A stretch of DNA of 64,000 nt from Fasciolopsis buskii (lineage: Eukaryota > Platyhelminthes > Trematoda > Plagiorchiida > Fasciolidae): NCBI GenBank assembly GCA_008360955.1, contig LUCM01007134.1:62001-126000 (forward strand), written 5' to 3'. The position numbers and the translations under genes were made by a program. The notes under the pieces are model-generated. The model had not been told where the DNA came from. It worked only from the letters and a program-made list of their open reading frames with translations, and did no database searches. This document shows, piece after piece, positions 1 to 12,200 of the stretch (within the stretch, counting starts at the first letter, position 1; every line of letters begins with the position of its first letter).

Positions 1-205
1 CACGAAATCATCTACGGTCTGGAATAAGTAAAGCACGGTAAGAATGATTTTTTATTTCCATCCATCCCAAACATGTATACTGACTCTTTCATATATGATG
101 GTTGTCCATCATTTCACCTATTCCTCTGCTGCTGTCCTAAAATTTGGTGAATACTTTCGAGCGACAATCCCCATTTTTGTGCCGTTTGTTTTTTCCTAAA
201 ATTAG

Positions 206-217
206 GTTATTGTCGCT
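206..217 (+). CDS. Gene P exon P1, 12 nt (type 12a)
   Basis: Acceptor TTTTTTCCTAAAATTAG, donor GTAAGT. Core codons TAT TGT CGC (YCR). The last base T plus AT of P2 makes Tyr, as at the matching M35/M36 junction. Confidence 0.8.
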
Positions 218-3200
218 GTAAGTGAGGAACACCAACAATTTCAGTGAATCATAAAACAACCGCGTGTAGTTTAATAAGTCTATCTGCTTGTCAAACCGAA
301 TTCCATCTAGTTGCTCCAGTGAACTCATAAAATTTCGTAGCTCTGTTGGTAGAATTCACTCTATCTATTTTTAGACTTTTATGAGAAAAGTTATCCTAGC
401 ACGCCAGCCGGACACTAGATCCAAATAACCTGGAACAGCAGTTAAATTTTTGAGACAAAGCGACCTCGATCACTGCTAAAATTCTCTCGCGGGAGCCTGC
501 ATACGGAAGAGTGTGTTGTTTCGACTGAACCACGAGGTTGATTAGCGCGCAAAAAAAAACAACGGAAACCATAATTAGAAGGTTGGAGAGGAATATTGGG
601 CTAAAGGCAAGCACATCACTGTAAAATTCCAAGTTATTTGTGACGACCTACTCATAGCTCTATTGACAAGAAAAAGGGGTTCGGCAAACGCAACCCATAT
701 AAAATTACTCAGCAACCTGTATCGTTGCTCACCTTGCCACTGAGGAGCCGGAAAACACCGAGTAGGTGTTACGAATTGAGGGCTTTGACCAAGATAACGC
801 GTGACGAACAAATTCTTATAACCGTATAATTTACAATTAGTAATATAAGAAATTAGTCTGGTATAAGCAGAGAAGTTTCCATGGCCATCTGTAAAGCGAC
901 GCGATGCCTGAAACCTCGATAGTGCTGACGAATACAAAACATCTGACTCCATACCTAGATCTATTTGGCCTTCTGTCGAGATCGCTTTGACCACCTAGGT
1001 ACAAATACTCAAATGTTAACACTATGCTGCACCATTTAGCTGTTATCTGTTTTAAGCGTTATCAGTATGTCGTACAGAAGTTTCACTTCTCTTTCAGGTT
1101 CAAAAAACAACCCTAGCGAGCTGTCGTGTATCCTCAAAACACTAGGAAAACACAAGATACTTCGCAAGATAGTTTGAAACCGAATCGGAGAGAGGGGATG
1201 TTGAAACTCTAAGTTTAGCTCAGCTCTTCGGCTCATCAAAGTGAGTAGGTTGCCTAATTTACAGGAACCATAGGGAAGCCATCGGATAAAAATTTCGCCG
1301 GCAAATCCACGACTGTAAAAGTGTCCCTTAAGTTAATTGGTAGACTGTTCGTAACAAAAAAAATGCAGGATTGACTCTTTAAATTATGTTCATCATCAAT
1401 GAGCCAATAGTCTAGACAAGCCTAAACTATTTCCGAAACTCTATGAATTTGGTTTATGCTCAGGTGCACTTGTTAATGAAACAGCCTAAAGCGTTTCATG
1501 AGCTGGTTTCAGACTCCGAAGTTGACCACCTAGACAACGATTCCATTCAAGATGTGCTCAGTTAGTGTTCATTTATTGAAACAAGATGGGGCAAAGCCGT
1601 TAGCACATAGAGATCGCTCAGGCAAAAACAGATATATATATAAATATATATATATAAACTTAGTTTGGATCAGAACGGCGCAATAAAATTTGCTACTGAC
1701 TGCACGCCTGCTAACCTTTAATATGTATTTATGTACAGATGAACAATTATATGAACACATAAACAGACACAAATCCGTGCACATACATATATATATATAT
1801 ATACATGAATGATTACATACATGCGTGCACGTATGCATGCATGTATACATACGCATTTACATGCATATATCTGTATAGACACAGACATGCTTACGTACAT
1901 GGATGCACGCACACAGTACATGCATGCGCAAGTTTATACACAAACGGATGGGCCAACATACATATCCTCACGGGGAACGTTGAATTACTTGCATATTTTC
2001 TTTTAATTGTCCGCATTTGAAGCAGCATCCAGGGAGTGAATGAAATTAAATTCTACTAAATAACCACCATTTTCATTGCATACTCTTCACACTTAAGATC
2101 TAAAGAAGCAAGGTAAGTTGGGCATTCCGTGGACTAGCCAGTGGCCCCTAAGGAATAACTGCAGTTCTGTGTATATATTTTTACATGACAGGGCTTCCTT
2201 AATTTTAGTATTATATGTTGCACGACCAACAAGTCACATCCTTTGCAAATGAGTGAATCTTTTGTAGCTTTTGTTTTATGAGGATAGTGCATCCCGGTTC
2301 AAATCATTTCCATCGACTCAAAATGGGTCGAGAATTTTTAAACATTTTACCAGCGCAGCAGCTACCTTATAAGGACAATAATAATCGTACCTGAAATTCA
2401 TCTTGGCTTCCTAGGAAACAGTAAATTATATCATTGGTTTTAGGTTCTAAAGAATGTGACAAAAATAACACCAACAGAAAGAATCAAGACAACACCAAGA
2501 ATATTCCAGATACCAGTGGAATAGATGTTCAGATGAACTGCGTTATCAGTTCCCTGCTGACAACAAGAAATCCAGCGCGGAAGATTCCCAAGTGCTATTA
2601 CTGGTAAACAGTTCTTTGCAGCAGGGTCACGTCGCTGTTGCTCACATGTTATTATTGGAATTTGGATAGAAGGACCTGTGACTGACCATTTGGTAGTGTG
2701 GTGGAATCGTTTAACGATCATTGTGGTGTTGGGAAGTATGCATTGAATTTTCGGTCATAATTGACAACAAATCAACGTGGAAAGAATTCAATGTATCTAG
2801 AAAGTAGTCTGAAGAAGTTCAGAAACGAACCTAAAAGTCGAAGAATCACTCAGATCTGGTAAGATACAAACAAAAGTAAAATTTCTAAACATTTGGCAAA
2901 ATTAGCAGTGACACTTACGAGTCGAGGAATACTGATGAGTATTCTAAAACCACTGAGCGGCTGACAACGTAACTCACAAATTTTCAAGTCCGGATACAGT
3001 CTGCGATATCTCCAAGTGTAACACTGTTGTGAAAAGACGACAAATTTTGGAACAACTGAAATGGTTCACATTGGGGGCAGGAACATTTTATCAATCCTTT
3101 ATGCAAACAAGCATCAACCTTATTAGCAAGCAGTGAATTACTATTATGAATCAAATCATCAGCAAATATCACGGAGAACAGGCGTACTAAGTAGACCTGC

Positions 3201-6200
3201 GCTAGTTGACCCCACCACCACGGTGACGCATGACGTGGAAGACAACTAATCACTCACCTGACCCACATTTCAAAGCACACACATACACGAACACAACTAA
3301 ACATCAGTTGGCATGTGAACGTTCCCTCAGTCATTTGATTGTAAAACTTGCCTTGAGAAAGACTATCCACGGTAGTCGAAACGTTGGCGCATTACATCTA
3401 CCAACAACGCTGTGTTATTAATATTATATCATTCACAATAAAAACCAATACATGGCGCATCGATTTTTCGATACACTCCTTGCGTCGTTTGGTCCGGAGA
3501 CCTGCAGTAAGTTTAAAAGTTAGGGTACCAGAAGAGTGGTGGACTGACACTAGTTGAAGCGCCTATCTCTGAGACCAGGGCTGAAGAGGTTAAACCATAG
3601 AATCGCTTTAATTATTGCCACTTAACCACAAGATTTGTGGTCTATTCATTGCGTGTCAAGATGCTTAGTTAAACACTGCTTACTGAGGCAGCCAGTTCAC
3701 TTCATTTGTTTTTGATAAAATCTCTGCAGCACAATCCTACCGTAAGTCTCCAAAATGATCTTCATTTATTAAATGAAATAAGGTAAACTCCACACGGTTC
3801 ATCTACTTTTGTGTATATACGTCCAACTTTAAAAAACATTATGTGCGTATAAAGTTAGAACAGGTATTTAAAACTTACTCGGTTGTACTCTTAGTTGGCC
3901 TCATTTTTTCGTTTTTTGTCAGGCAAGTTGCTTCAAGGTGAGTGATTCTTTGAACTCACCGTACTACGCTAATGGTCTCGATGATTTTTGATTCCCTTGT
4001 TTAACGTGCGACAGCGGTGCAATATTTTGGTAATGGAGCAAAAGGCAGTTGGTGACGGGATTGGCCGACGGTCATTTCAGATGATTAGACACTTTACGTA
4101 CAAACGTCATCATGCAAGCCTTTTGAAGTTGTTGTGCACCATCAAGAACCATGAGCATGCTCTATGCACTGTCAAATATGAAATATTAGTAAACTTGTGG
4201 TAACCATTGACGGATTCGATAAGATTTACCAGTTTCATGAGCACCAAGAACATCAATCTGTCCATACTGTAAGGCAAACAGTTCGACATTTTGAATGTTC
4301 TACATTAGTTTGTGAATGTATGCGCGAAGGTTGCACCGTGCGGGGAGATCTGTGAAATATCAACGATTAGTCAGTGGCATTTCATAGGCTAGGGATCCAG
4401 ATCGCAGTTTGGAATTCTTTCATTGAAATAAAAATGACTTTCCAGTGTTTAATACATTCCAGGTTATATCAAAAGTGAGTTGGATCAAGTCATATGTCTT
4501 CTTGAGGCGGGGTTTTATCAAATCTGATCGCTTCCGCTTAAAAATCGCTTCCTGACGAGCACTTTACTAATTCTGTACCATAACAGGACTGGAGAAACAA
4601 GGTAATCGACCGTTTTTTGCATATATATAAACTAATAAGTTTTCATCAACTTGAATTAAGTGAATCAATCAGTAGTGACCAGATTACCATAATCCACTTT
4701 TCAAGTGTGCTTCTTTGTTAGGACTGAGATCGGGGATCATCTTACCAAAATGTGACTAACGAGTTGTAAAATGGTTTGCATGTAGGAATACAAGACAGTA
4801 AGTTTTGTAAAAGCATGTTTTTCCTCTCAAACGGAAGTTGAGCATGTCTCACCTTTCTAAGATCATTACGGGTTTTAAATGTTTATTCAGTTGCTCGAAT
4901 TGCAGTCCCAAAAAACCTAGCATCCATTTGCGATTTTTAGCGCTATTCTGTATGATTTAATTGTAAACAAATTATTCGTGTTGTTTTAATCAATCTAACT
5001 GTTACATCTATTGGAACGTGGATTATAAGTGTGTCATTTAAAGCTCCCGTTTCTACTCTCCTTTTCTGTCTGTACCTATATGCTGTTTGTTAAGAGACTG
5101 TCCATAAGCTGTGACTTTTAAGCCCCATTCCTCTCTAATCCTATTTGACGTTTCCTTATGGCAAGGCGAATGGGGCCGTTAATCCTAATATCGCAAATGC
5201 GCATTTTCCTGATAGTGATCAACACTTACTTCACTTTGAATTCGAGTCCCCCTTGACTTATTTGCAATACTTTATTTGGTCCTGTGCTTAACATTTTTCA
5301 TTCAGTTAGAGGTTCTGTTATGCATGTGCTCGCCTTGGGGAGTGGTTCTGAATCGAACTGCATTTGAAATGTAATAACCGGTACATGGAAATTTTGGGGC
5401 ATTCAACCCAAAGTCGTTCGCCCTTAGCTCGCGTCCTAAGTCGGGCATGGTGGATATGCATTGCTGATGATTCCTGAGGAGGATAGAACAGCTGTGCAGT
5501 GCTTCTATGGTTTCTTAACGGTGAGTTGATTGTTGATATCACATGATGCATAGGTTCGTAAACGGAAAACTTTGAGGTATGTTCGTGTTCATGCAAATAT
5601 TACGAGTGATCTGTGAAGAAATGAGCTTGCGAACATTCGAGCCCCTGTTTTTTGGAACTGCCATGCACGTATTTAAGCTATAAAGACAATGGTGATCACC
5701 TTAGTGGTGGAAACTCACGGGGCTACCATCAGGTAGCCAGAAGCATGTGCGTTCTACCGATCTTTGAGCCCAGAATATTTCCTCCTACTGTTATCCCGGG
5801 ACGAAACTCTCACTCATATATTCATGCAAGCATGCACATGCACATATCGGTTGACATTCAGAAGAGCCCTAAAAATGACCCAATCACTTTTCTTTCTTAG
5901 TTTGTCTATGGGACTAGGCGTAAGCCTTCGATTAAGAGTGATAGTTAATATCCTGTTGCTCAACATATCATTGGCAATATGCCGACTTGATAACTTGTAA
6001 AAGCGAAGGTAATATAAGGAAAATAGCATTTTACTTCTATTTCATCGCCTTTTCCCTACCGCACACAAACCATAGTTTAACTGACTCTGCCGACCTATGA
6101 GTTCCATCTACAAACACTAGGTTACTTTAGTTTGTCCAAATATGTGGAATGAAGTTGGCGCGACCAGGTTCATCCATTGCAGTTTGGATACTAAACAAAC

Positions 6201-9200
6201 TGCATTGCTGCACCCTAAGGGTGACGAAAGTTAGGAAGTTAGGAAATTGTTTTGAGGTAAGAATACAAAGAAGATGCATCTGGACTGTTTGTCGGTCAAC
6301 TTGCAAACCGACTGCGTTTGTGCTTTTCTAACAATATTACTGGAAACAAAAGTTGCGTCAAATGAAAAACAGGTAAATTGGATCAGAACATCTTTAAACG
6401 ATGCTATCTCAGAGTTCATTGGACGAATATTAGATCGTGATCTTGGAGCTAGCAAGCTTTTTTCACATAAAGCAAACATTCATGTTGTTAATTATGAATA
6501 CTGGCGGCCTGAACCGTTACAGAGCAGAACAACGGAATTCGGAAAACGTGGCTGGTGTTCCATCGTTGGGTCTTAAAATGCGTGAATACTTTGGCGGCGT
6601 TGTTTAGAGAAGAAACAGTGTTTGTATCAACTTGAGTGACAATCAAGTAAGATGGTTAGGAAAGATGGAGTGTTATGTGCTTTTGTGTATGCGCGTGAGG
6701 GAGATTTGACTCAGTCTAACGTAAGACAAGTGGGACGAGAATTTCGATGAGGGCACAACGCGCATGGATTCGGTATCGGCTAGTATCACCGAAAGATTCC
6801 ACTCACTTGGGAATGATAACGGTACAGAGAAGTGGTATCACCTCTGTCTGGTGGCGTGCTCCTATCAAATTTTAAATAGAACTAAATGATCACAACTGTA
6901 TTTGTTCTGCTGCAAAATAAACAACTGAATGCGATTAACTCTTTTAGATCCACTCATGTAGAGGTTTCCCAGGTTTGCTTAATTAAAAAAGGGGTGCCGT
7001 TTTTCTGGAAAAATGCCGCTGCCGTTACCTCCATACTCAATATTATCCCTGGTCAATTCCAGCTGTCTCTTTCCAAAGTGAGTACTTTGGCGTAATTGCA
7101 TATCCATTTTGGCCTAAAGAAGTAAAAATAACTCATCACTCTAACGGTAATCCTTCTGATCGCTCTGTTCGTATGGGCAAGGTTAAAAGTGAATCGGAAC
7201 AGAAATTATACTGCGTTGATCACTTAAGGCTGTAAACTTACAAAGTATTGGTTCTATAAATAAGTACGATTTTGAAATAATTCCTTGATGGCGGTCCCAA
7301 AAGAGTGTCAGATCTGTGGATTTTTTATCCGATAGACTTAGGACCAGACACATATGCATGTGCACATGTAACAATTATTGTGACTGTGATCTTCGGAAAG
7401 ATTATTTGACCGAATTGGAGAGTAAAACAGAAAAACCAGCATGGTTTGCGTTCCAGTAAGTGTGGCACTTAGCATCGACACTTACAAATCGAAACCAGTA
7501 GGACGGTATGGAAGACGCATAATATATACATATGTATTTGTATTTATATGCATCTATGTATATATGTATGTGTATACATATATGCATATGTCGGTTCTTC
7601 TAACACATATTTGAGGTGCATCAAATCGGATGAAATTTACGGAATAAAATCAACTCACATTAAGAACAAGAACCCATTTAAAGGACATTGCTAAGATCAA
7701 GCGACGGAGTGTATCTAAAAATTGGTGCGTCAAGTAGTGGCTTTTAGTAGGAGTGAAATAATATTAACAACTCAGAGATTTTGGTGAAAGCTTTGTTATC
7801 CCCGTGAAATCATTCGCAATACCTTTATAGGAAAACCATTTTTCTGCTTCTGCGACTAATCTGCCGTTGATCAGTGATCCCACTGAATTTCTGTAGAAGT
7901 TGCAAACTGAATCATTTGTATTGGGCAGCTAACAGGAGAATTACGAATGTGATGAGGGCCGGTGTGCAAATGTATTCAGAACTCCCAAATACCAAAATCT
8001 GTGAAGTAGCCTCAAGGGCAACAATTATAAGATAGCAGGACTTACAACAGTGCTCAGAAAAAAATTGTTACACATCAAAAAACAGTTTAAAGACTTGGAT
8101 CGATCGAGCAGTGAAAGTACAACGGTTACATGTATTCCGGTGAATCCTTTGGGATATGTAGGCTAGAACGAATTCCATCCCGTCGGTGGTACAGAGCTAT
8201 TTCACTATGAACTACAGCGAACACATTTTCCTCGTCTTAGATTGTGAGTATTGTTTCCGGTTTTGTAGAATATCATCAAAGTGAGTTTTTCACTGTAACG
8301 TCCAATGCTTTGCTTCCTTTATCATGCAATAATAAGGAGAGAATATTTCCCCAAATTAATGCACATATCTCTCGTTAATTTCAGAACTGGTAAATCAAAG
8401 TGAGTTGAAACTAACGGGAATATGGGATCTGTCTTTAGATTTTAGCAGCGGAAATAGTATACCGAAAACGAAAATCTCAAAATAACTTGATTGTTGCTGA
8501 AACCTCACGAACAACGGTCTGCAGTGTAAAAAGCTTGAAACAAGACTGTTAAAGTTGACTTTGGCTATTTTCCGATTTTACGAAATATATCTACTGCAAT
8601 ATCAAACTACTCGCCTTAAAATGTGACGATAATTATTCACAAAAGTGTTTATGTCCTCAGGTTTTGCCTATATTTTCATTATGAGTTCAACTACAAGTCC
8701 TACCTCCCGTAAATGTGTTTAAATTATGCAAAATATACAGTGCTTGGCCAACGGTTCTCAACATATGTAGGGTCTGGAAAGGCACTTTGGCGTTCCTTCG
8801 TAAAGCGAACTTCTGAAGAGCTTGCAGCCTCCATTGAACGGTAGGTGTGGAAGCGGTTCCAGATTTCAGATTTTATGGCCGAAACCACTTCTTAAGATCT
8901 AAGACTCCCACAAATCAGACCAACCTGGTTTAGTTGAGTTGCTTGCGTCCTGCGGCAAGTGGCTGTGTAGAAAATGTCAGAAATTTCCATGCCATCTCCA
9001 GGAGTTTACTACAGAATCGACAACCTTTCAAAAGCATCGAAACTTAACATTTGCTACCGACGAATATTCCAGCTAAATGAAGCTGGTTAGAATCTTGAAG
9101 CTTGGAATCACGCCACCAAATTCAGCTCACGTGTTAATGCATGTGTCTGATGGGTATTAAAGTAGTCAGCTTCATTAATGACATGGAAATCAAAGAAACA

Positions 9201-12200
9201 GTGGAAGTCTGCTCATTTTGTACGAAATCATTACCTATTTCAAGAAAGTATTTTTCAGGATCACTTTATTGTTTACCTGTCGATATGCATTTCCAATAAG
9301 ATGACACTAGGATTTTCACCTGAAATTTACTGCAATCCGAGAATTGTATTCATATGTTCACCAATACCAATTCGTCCTACAAAATAATTCTTCAGGTCAA
9401 GATCAGAGTGAGTTTTGTGCACTCAAAAGGAATTTTCAGGTCTGTATCATATTCGCCGTAACTGCAAACAGGAGAAAACATTATTTCAGCAAGATCGATT
9501 TGGAGCCAAATAAACTAGTCTGCTTTATGCTTTCAAAAAGATAGCAAAAACGATTTCAAGAATGACATTAGGGAACATTCAAGACGACTGACTTGGCAGT
9601 ATTGTCTTTTCTTATCTCAACTCCCCACCCTCATATCGTTGGTTATCTCGTTGCAAACCACAGAGGCTGTCCTAAAAGGTAGGAACTGACTTACATTAAG
9701 TGCCATCAAAATTGGTAGATGAAATTTTGTTGCCAGTTGATGAATAAATTAGAAATACATGCTGTGTTCTATGTTGACATGCCCTTGTGTACACGCATGT
9801 CAGTTGCTTTTGATCTATATCAAGTCTAGATTTTTATTTTCAACCGACCAGACGTTGAACGCAGTTTCGTCTTGAATCTTGATAAATGCGTTTTGCTCAG
9901 GTGACCATATCCTTCTTTGTTACTCGCTTATGCTTGAGTCCACGTATTCACTCGGCGCTTGCCTAAGTTATTCATTGACTAATTCTGCTACGTAAATGGT
10001 GCAGTGCATGCTAACTGGTTCAAGGGTTACAATTTATTTTCATTTGTGGCTCTAAGGGACAGAAATCATGGGGAATAGGAAATCCGCTTGCGCATTATAT
10101 ATGCCCAAACGATTACATCTCGGCATATATGATTTACGACTTACCCGGGTTAGTCATGTTCCGCCCGTGTTTCTCTGTTGGTTTGATGGAAGTATCGCAT
10201 GCGGTCTGCTCCTATCAATTAGGGAAATGGTAACAATAACGTTACGTATCATGGCCTTGACTGCGCAATGCATGATATTATCTCATTTTCAATACAAGTA
10301 ATAATCAGGAGACCAATGAACCAACGATCAACGGTGTTGATTAAACGGGAAATCCACTTTAAAAGGAACTGTGAAGTTGAAAATAGAAGCCGATGTCGAA
10401 CTGGGCCGGGTGTAGTCAGTTACCGTAATAGGAAATTTAATGATTGCATCATCAAAAGTAAACTACGTAACTGTGCACAAAAAGCACCCGCAGAGATGCG
10501 ATAACGAAATCGCAGCCAGCAGTTTTCCTCTCTGAAATAACCCTAGTTATTAAAAAGGTTGTGATGAAAAGCGTTACGAAAAATTAGGAGACACGGAAAA
10601 TTGATATATCTACTACCACTCCTGGACACCAGGGCCTACTAATCCCTCAAGAAAAGTGTGGAATCTTTCTAATTCCATTAATTTGCTTTCATCCAAAACA
10701 GAATTTATCAAATGTAAGTATTATGTGAAGAGTCTAGGATGACGAAACGAAACTCAATCTCTATTCCGAGAATTTTTGTAAAGACACAACTGAATAATTT
10801 ATTATATCTGCATGTAAGGTGTCATTGAATACATTACTTCCAAAATTTGGATAGAAAGTAAAAATAACCACACCAAATAGATCGCTAATAAGATCCTTCT
10901 CGCTGGGCACAATGAGACTGGTATTCCCTACCCAAATTCTCGGCACCAAAGCACATAGGTTGACATAAACAAACTTAGTAGTAGTGCCTACAATATTTAG
11001 TGTAGCCTAATTGGTTACTCGTTACCTATTCCTAATCACATGAAACGAAAATTGTCTCTCTAGCTCACTTATTCTTTGCTCATTCCTTTCGATCTAATTT
11101 CCTGACTTAACCCGAAAACGATCAGTAAAATCACCGGATTCATTTCATCTCAATGCCGCATGATCCTTGCGATTTGCGACAGATCTATTTCAACATATAT
11201 GTGAGTTTGATAAAATTCTTATTTTGCGTTCCTAAGATCGGCAGCTCACACCATTTCCTCTTCAAATTAGCTTCTCTTGGTTTGTTGGCCGGGTCCATAT
11301 AGCGCATTAACTAGTTTTTGCAAACAGCGGTTCAACGGACAGTCAGTTAGCAATGTGCGAATGAAGATTTAAGCGATCGGGCAGCCATACAAACTGCAAC
11401 CACAATGTCTATTTGTGGTCCTTTGATTCAAGCTTATCTACCCTTTTCGTTGAGGGCATATAAAACTGCCAAGGTATTTGGTGAACAAATCCTTCTGGAA
11501 GGGGTTTTGCTGAGTCTCTTGATGTTGAGATCATACCAGTATGTACAGTAATGCCAATATCTACTCCACGTTACATGCAATATCAGCAAGAAGGACACTG
11601 GAGATTAGAAAGAATAAACAAAACCTGATGTATGGGATCATGTTTGTATTTGTACGAGTAAAGTCTATCTGTATTTTCTAATTCATTGCCAGAAAGTAAT
11701 GTTCACGATGGCAAAAAGAGGAGTATTTCTAATTTGATAGACGAAACCCATAGACCAACAGATTTGCATTTATTCTAGCCATTCTCAAGCTGCATTGGTA
11801 GATTAATAAATGGTCCACAATTGGCTGAACGGGTTATTGTCCATTTATTATTACAGTTTGGAAGACCGCCTAATCGATGCAGTCGTCTGCCACCGCTTTG
11901 GGAAATCGAAGGGTGATGACGGCTGTAGCAAGTATCTGAACCATACAAATTAAGGAAATAATCCATAAAATGGTGCCTCGTTTGATGTTTTATCTACGTA
12001 ATTTTTAAAGAATCCACAGCACAAAGTTCGCGATCGGGTATGTAAAGGGACAATTTTTTAGCTATCAAAGAGTGATCCATCTCAACACAGGTCTTCTTTG
12101 ATCATTTGTGTGATCATAATTCATGATCGATTTAATCTACGCCTGCGATTCAGGGGATCGTCATGGTAAGCGGCTTTTCTGCACCTGGTTTGCATTGGTC

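Larger units (their letters stand above)
218..2097. other. Gene P intron P1-P2; microsatellites, no supported gene
   Basis: Contains the TA/CA tracts and a 139-codon minus ORF (575-994) with a phase-1 donor-like GTGAGC inside it, which I do not accept as a gene. Confidence 0.5.

Noticed and set aside
29..37. 9-nt plus exon before GTAAGA at the left edge
   Set aside because: The acceptor is AAG without a pyrimidine tract and the grid expects a 15-nt exon before P1.
1219..1240. Plus segment ending at GTGAGT
   Set aside because: Every available acceptor gives a non-triplet length (17 or 22 nt) or an in-frame stop (27 nt).
2391..2446. 56-nt minus open segment between CATTCTTTAG and GTACGA
   Set aside because: Not a multiple of three, weak donor, antisense inside gene P with no partner exons.
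5500..5520. 21-nt plus exon-like match
   Set aside because: The acceptor lacks a pyrimidine tract, the peptide is out of character, and P7 and P8 align directly with M41 and M42.
8241..8243. 3-nt exon (ATT) between a CTTAG acceptor and GTGAGT, plus strand
   Set aside because: Too short to distinguish from chance and not needed for the P8-P9 join. A similar minus case is at 14,108-14,110.
9440..9457. 18-nt plus exon-like match between P11 and P12
   Set aside because: Donor GTAACT is poor and the exon would break the P/M exon alignment, which is gapless without it.
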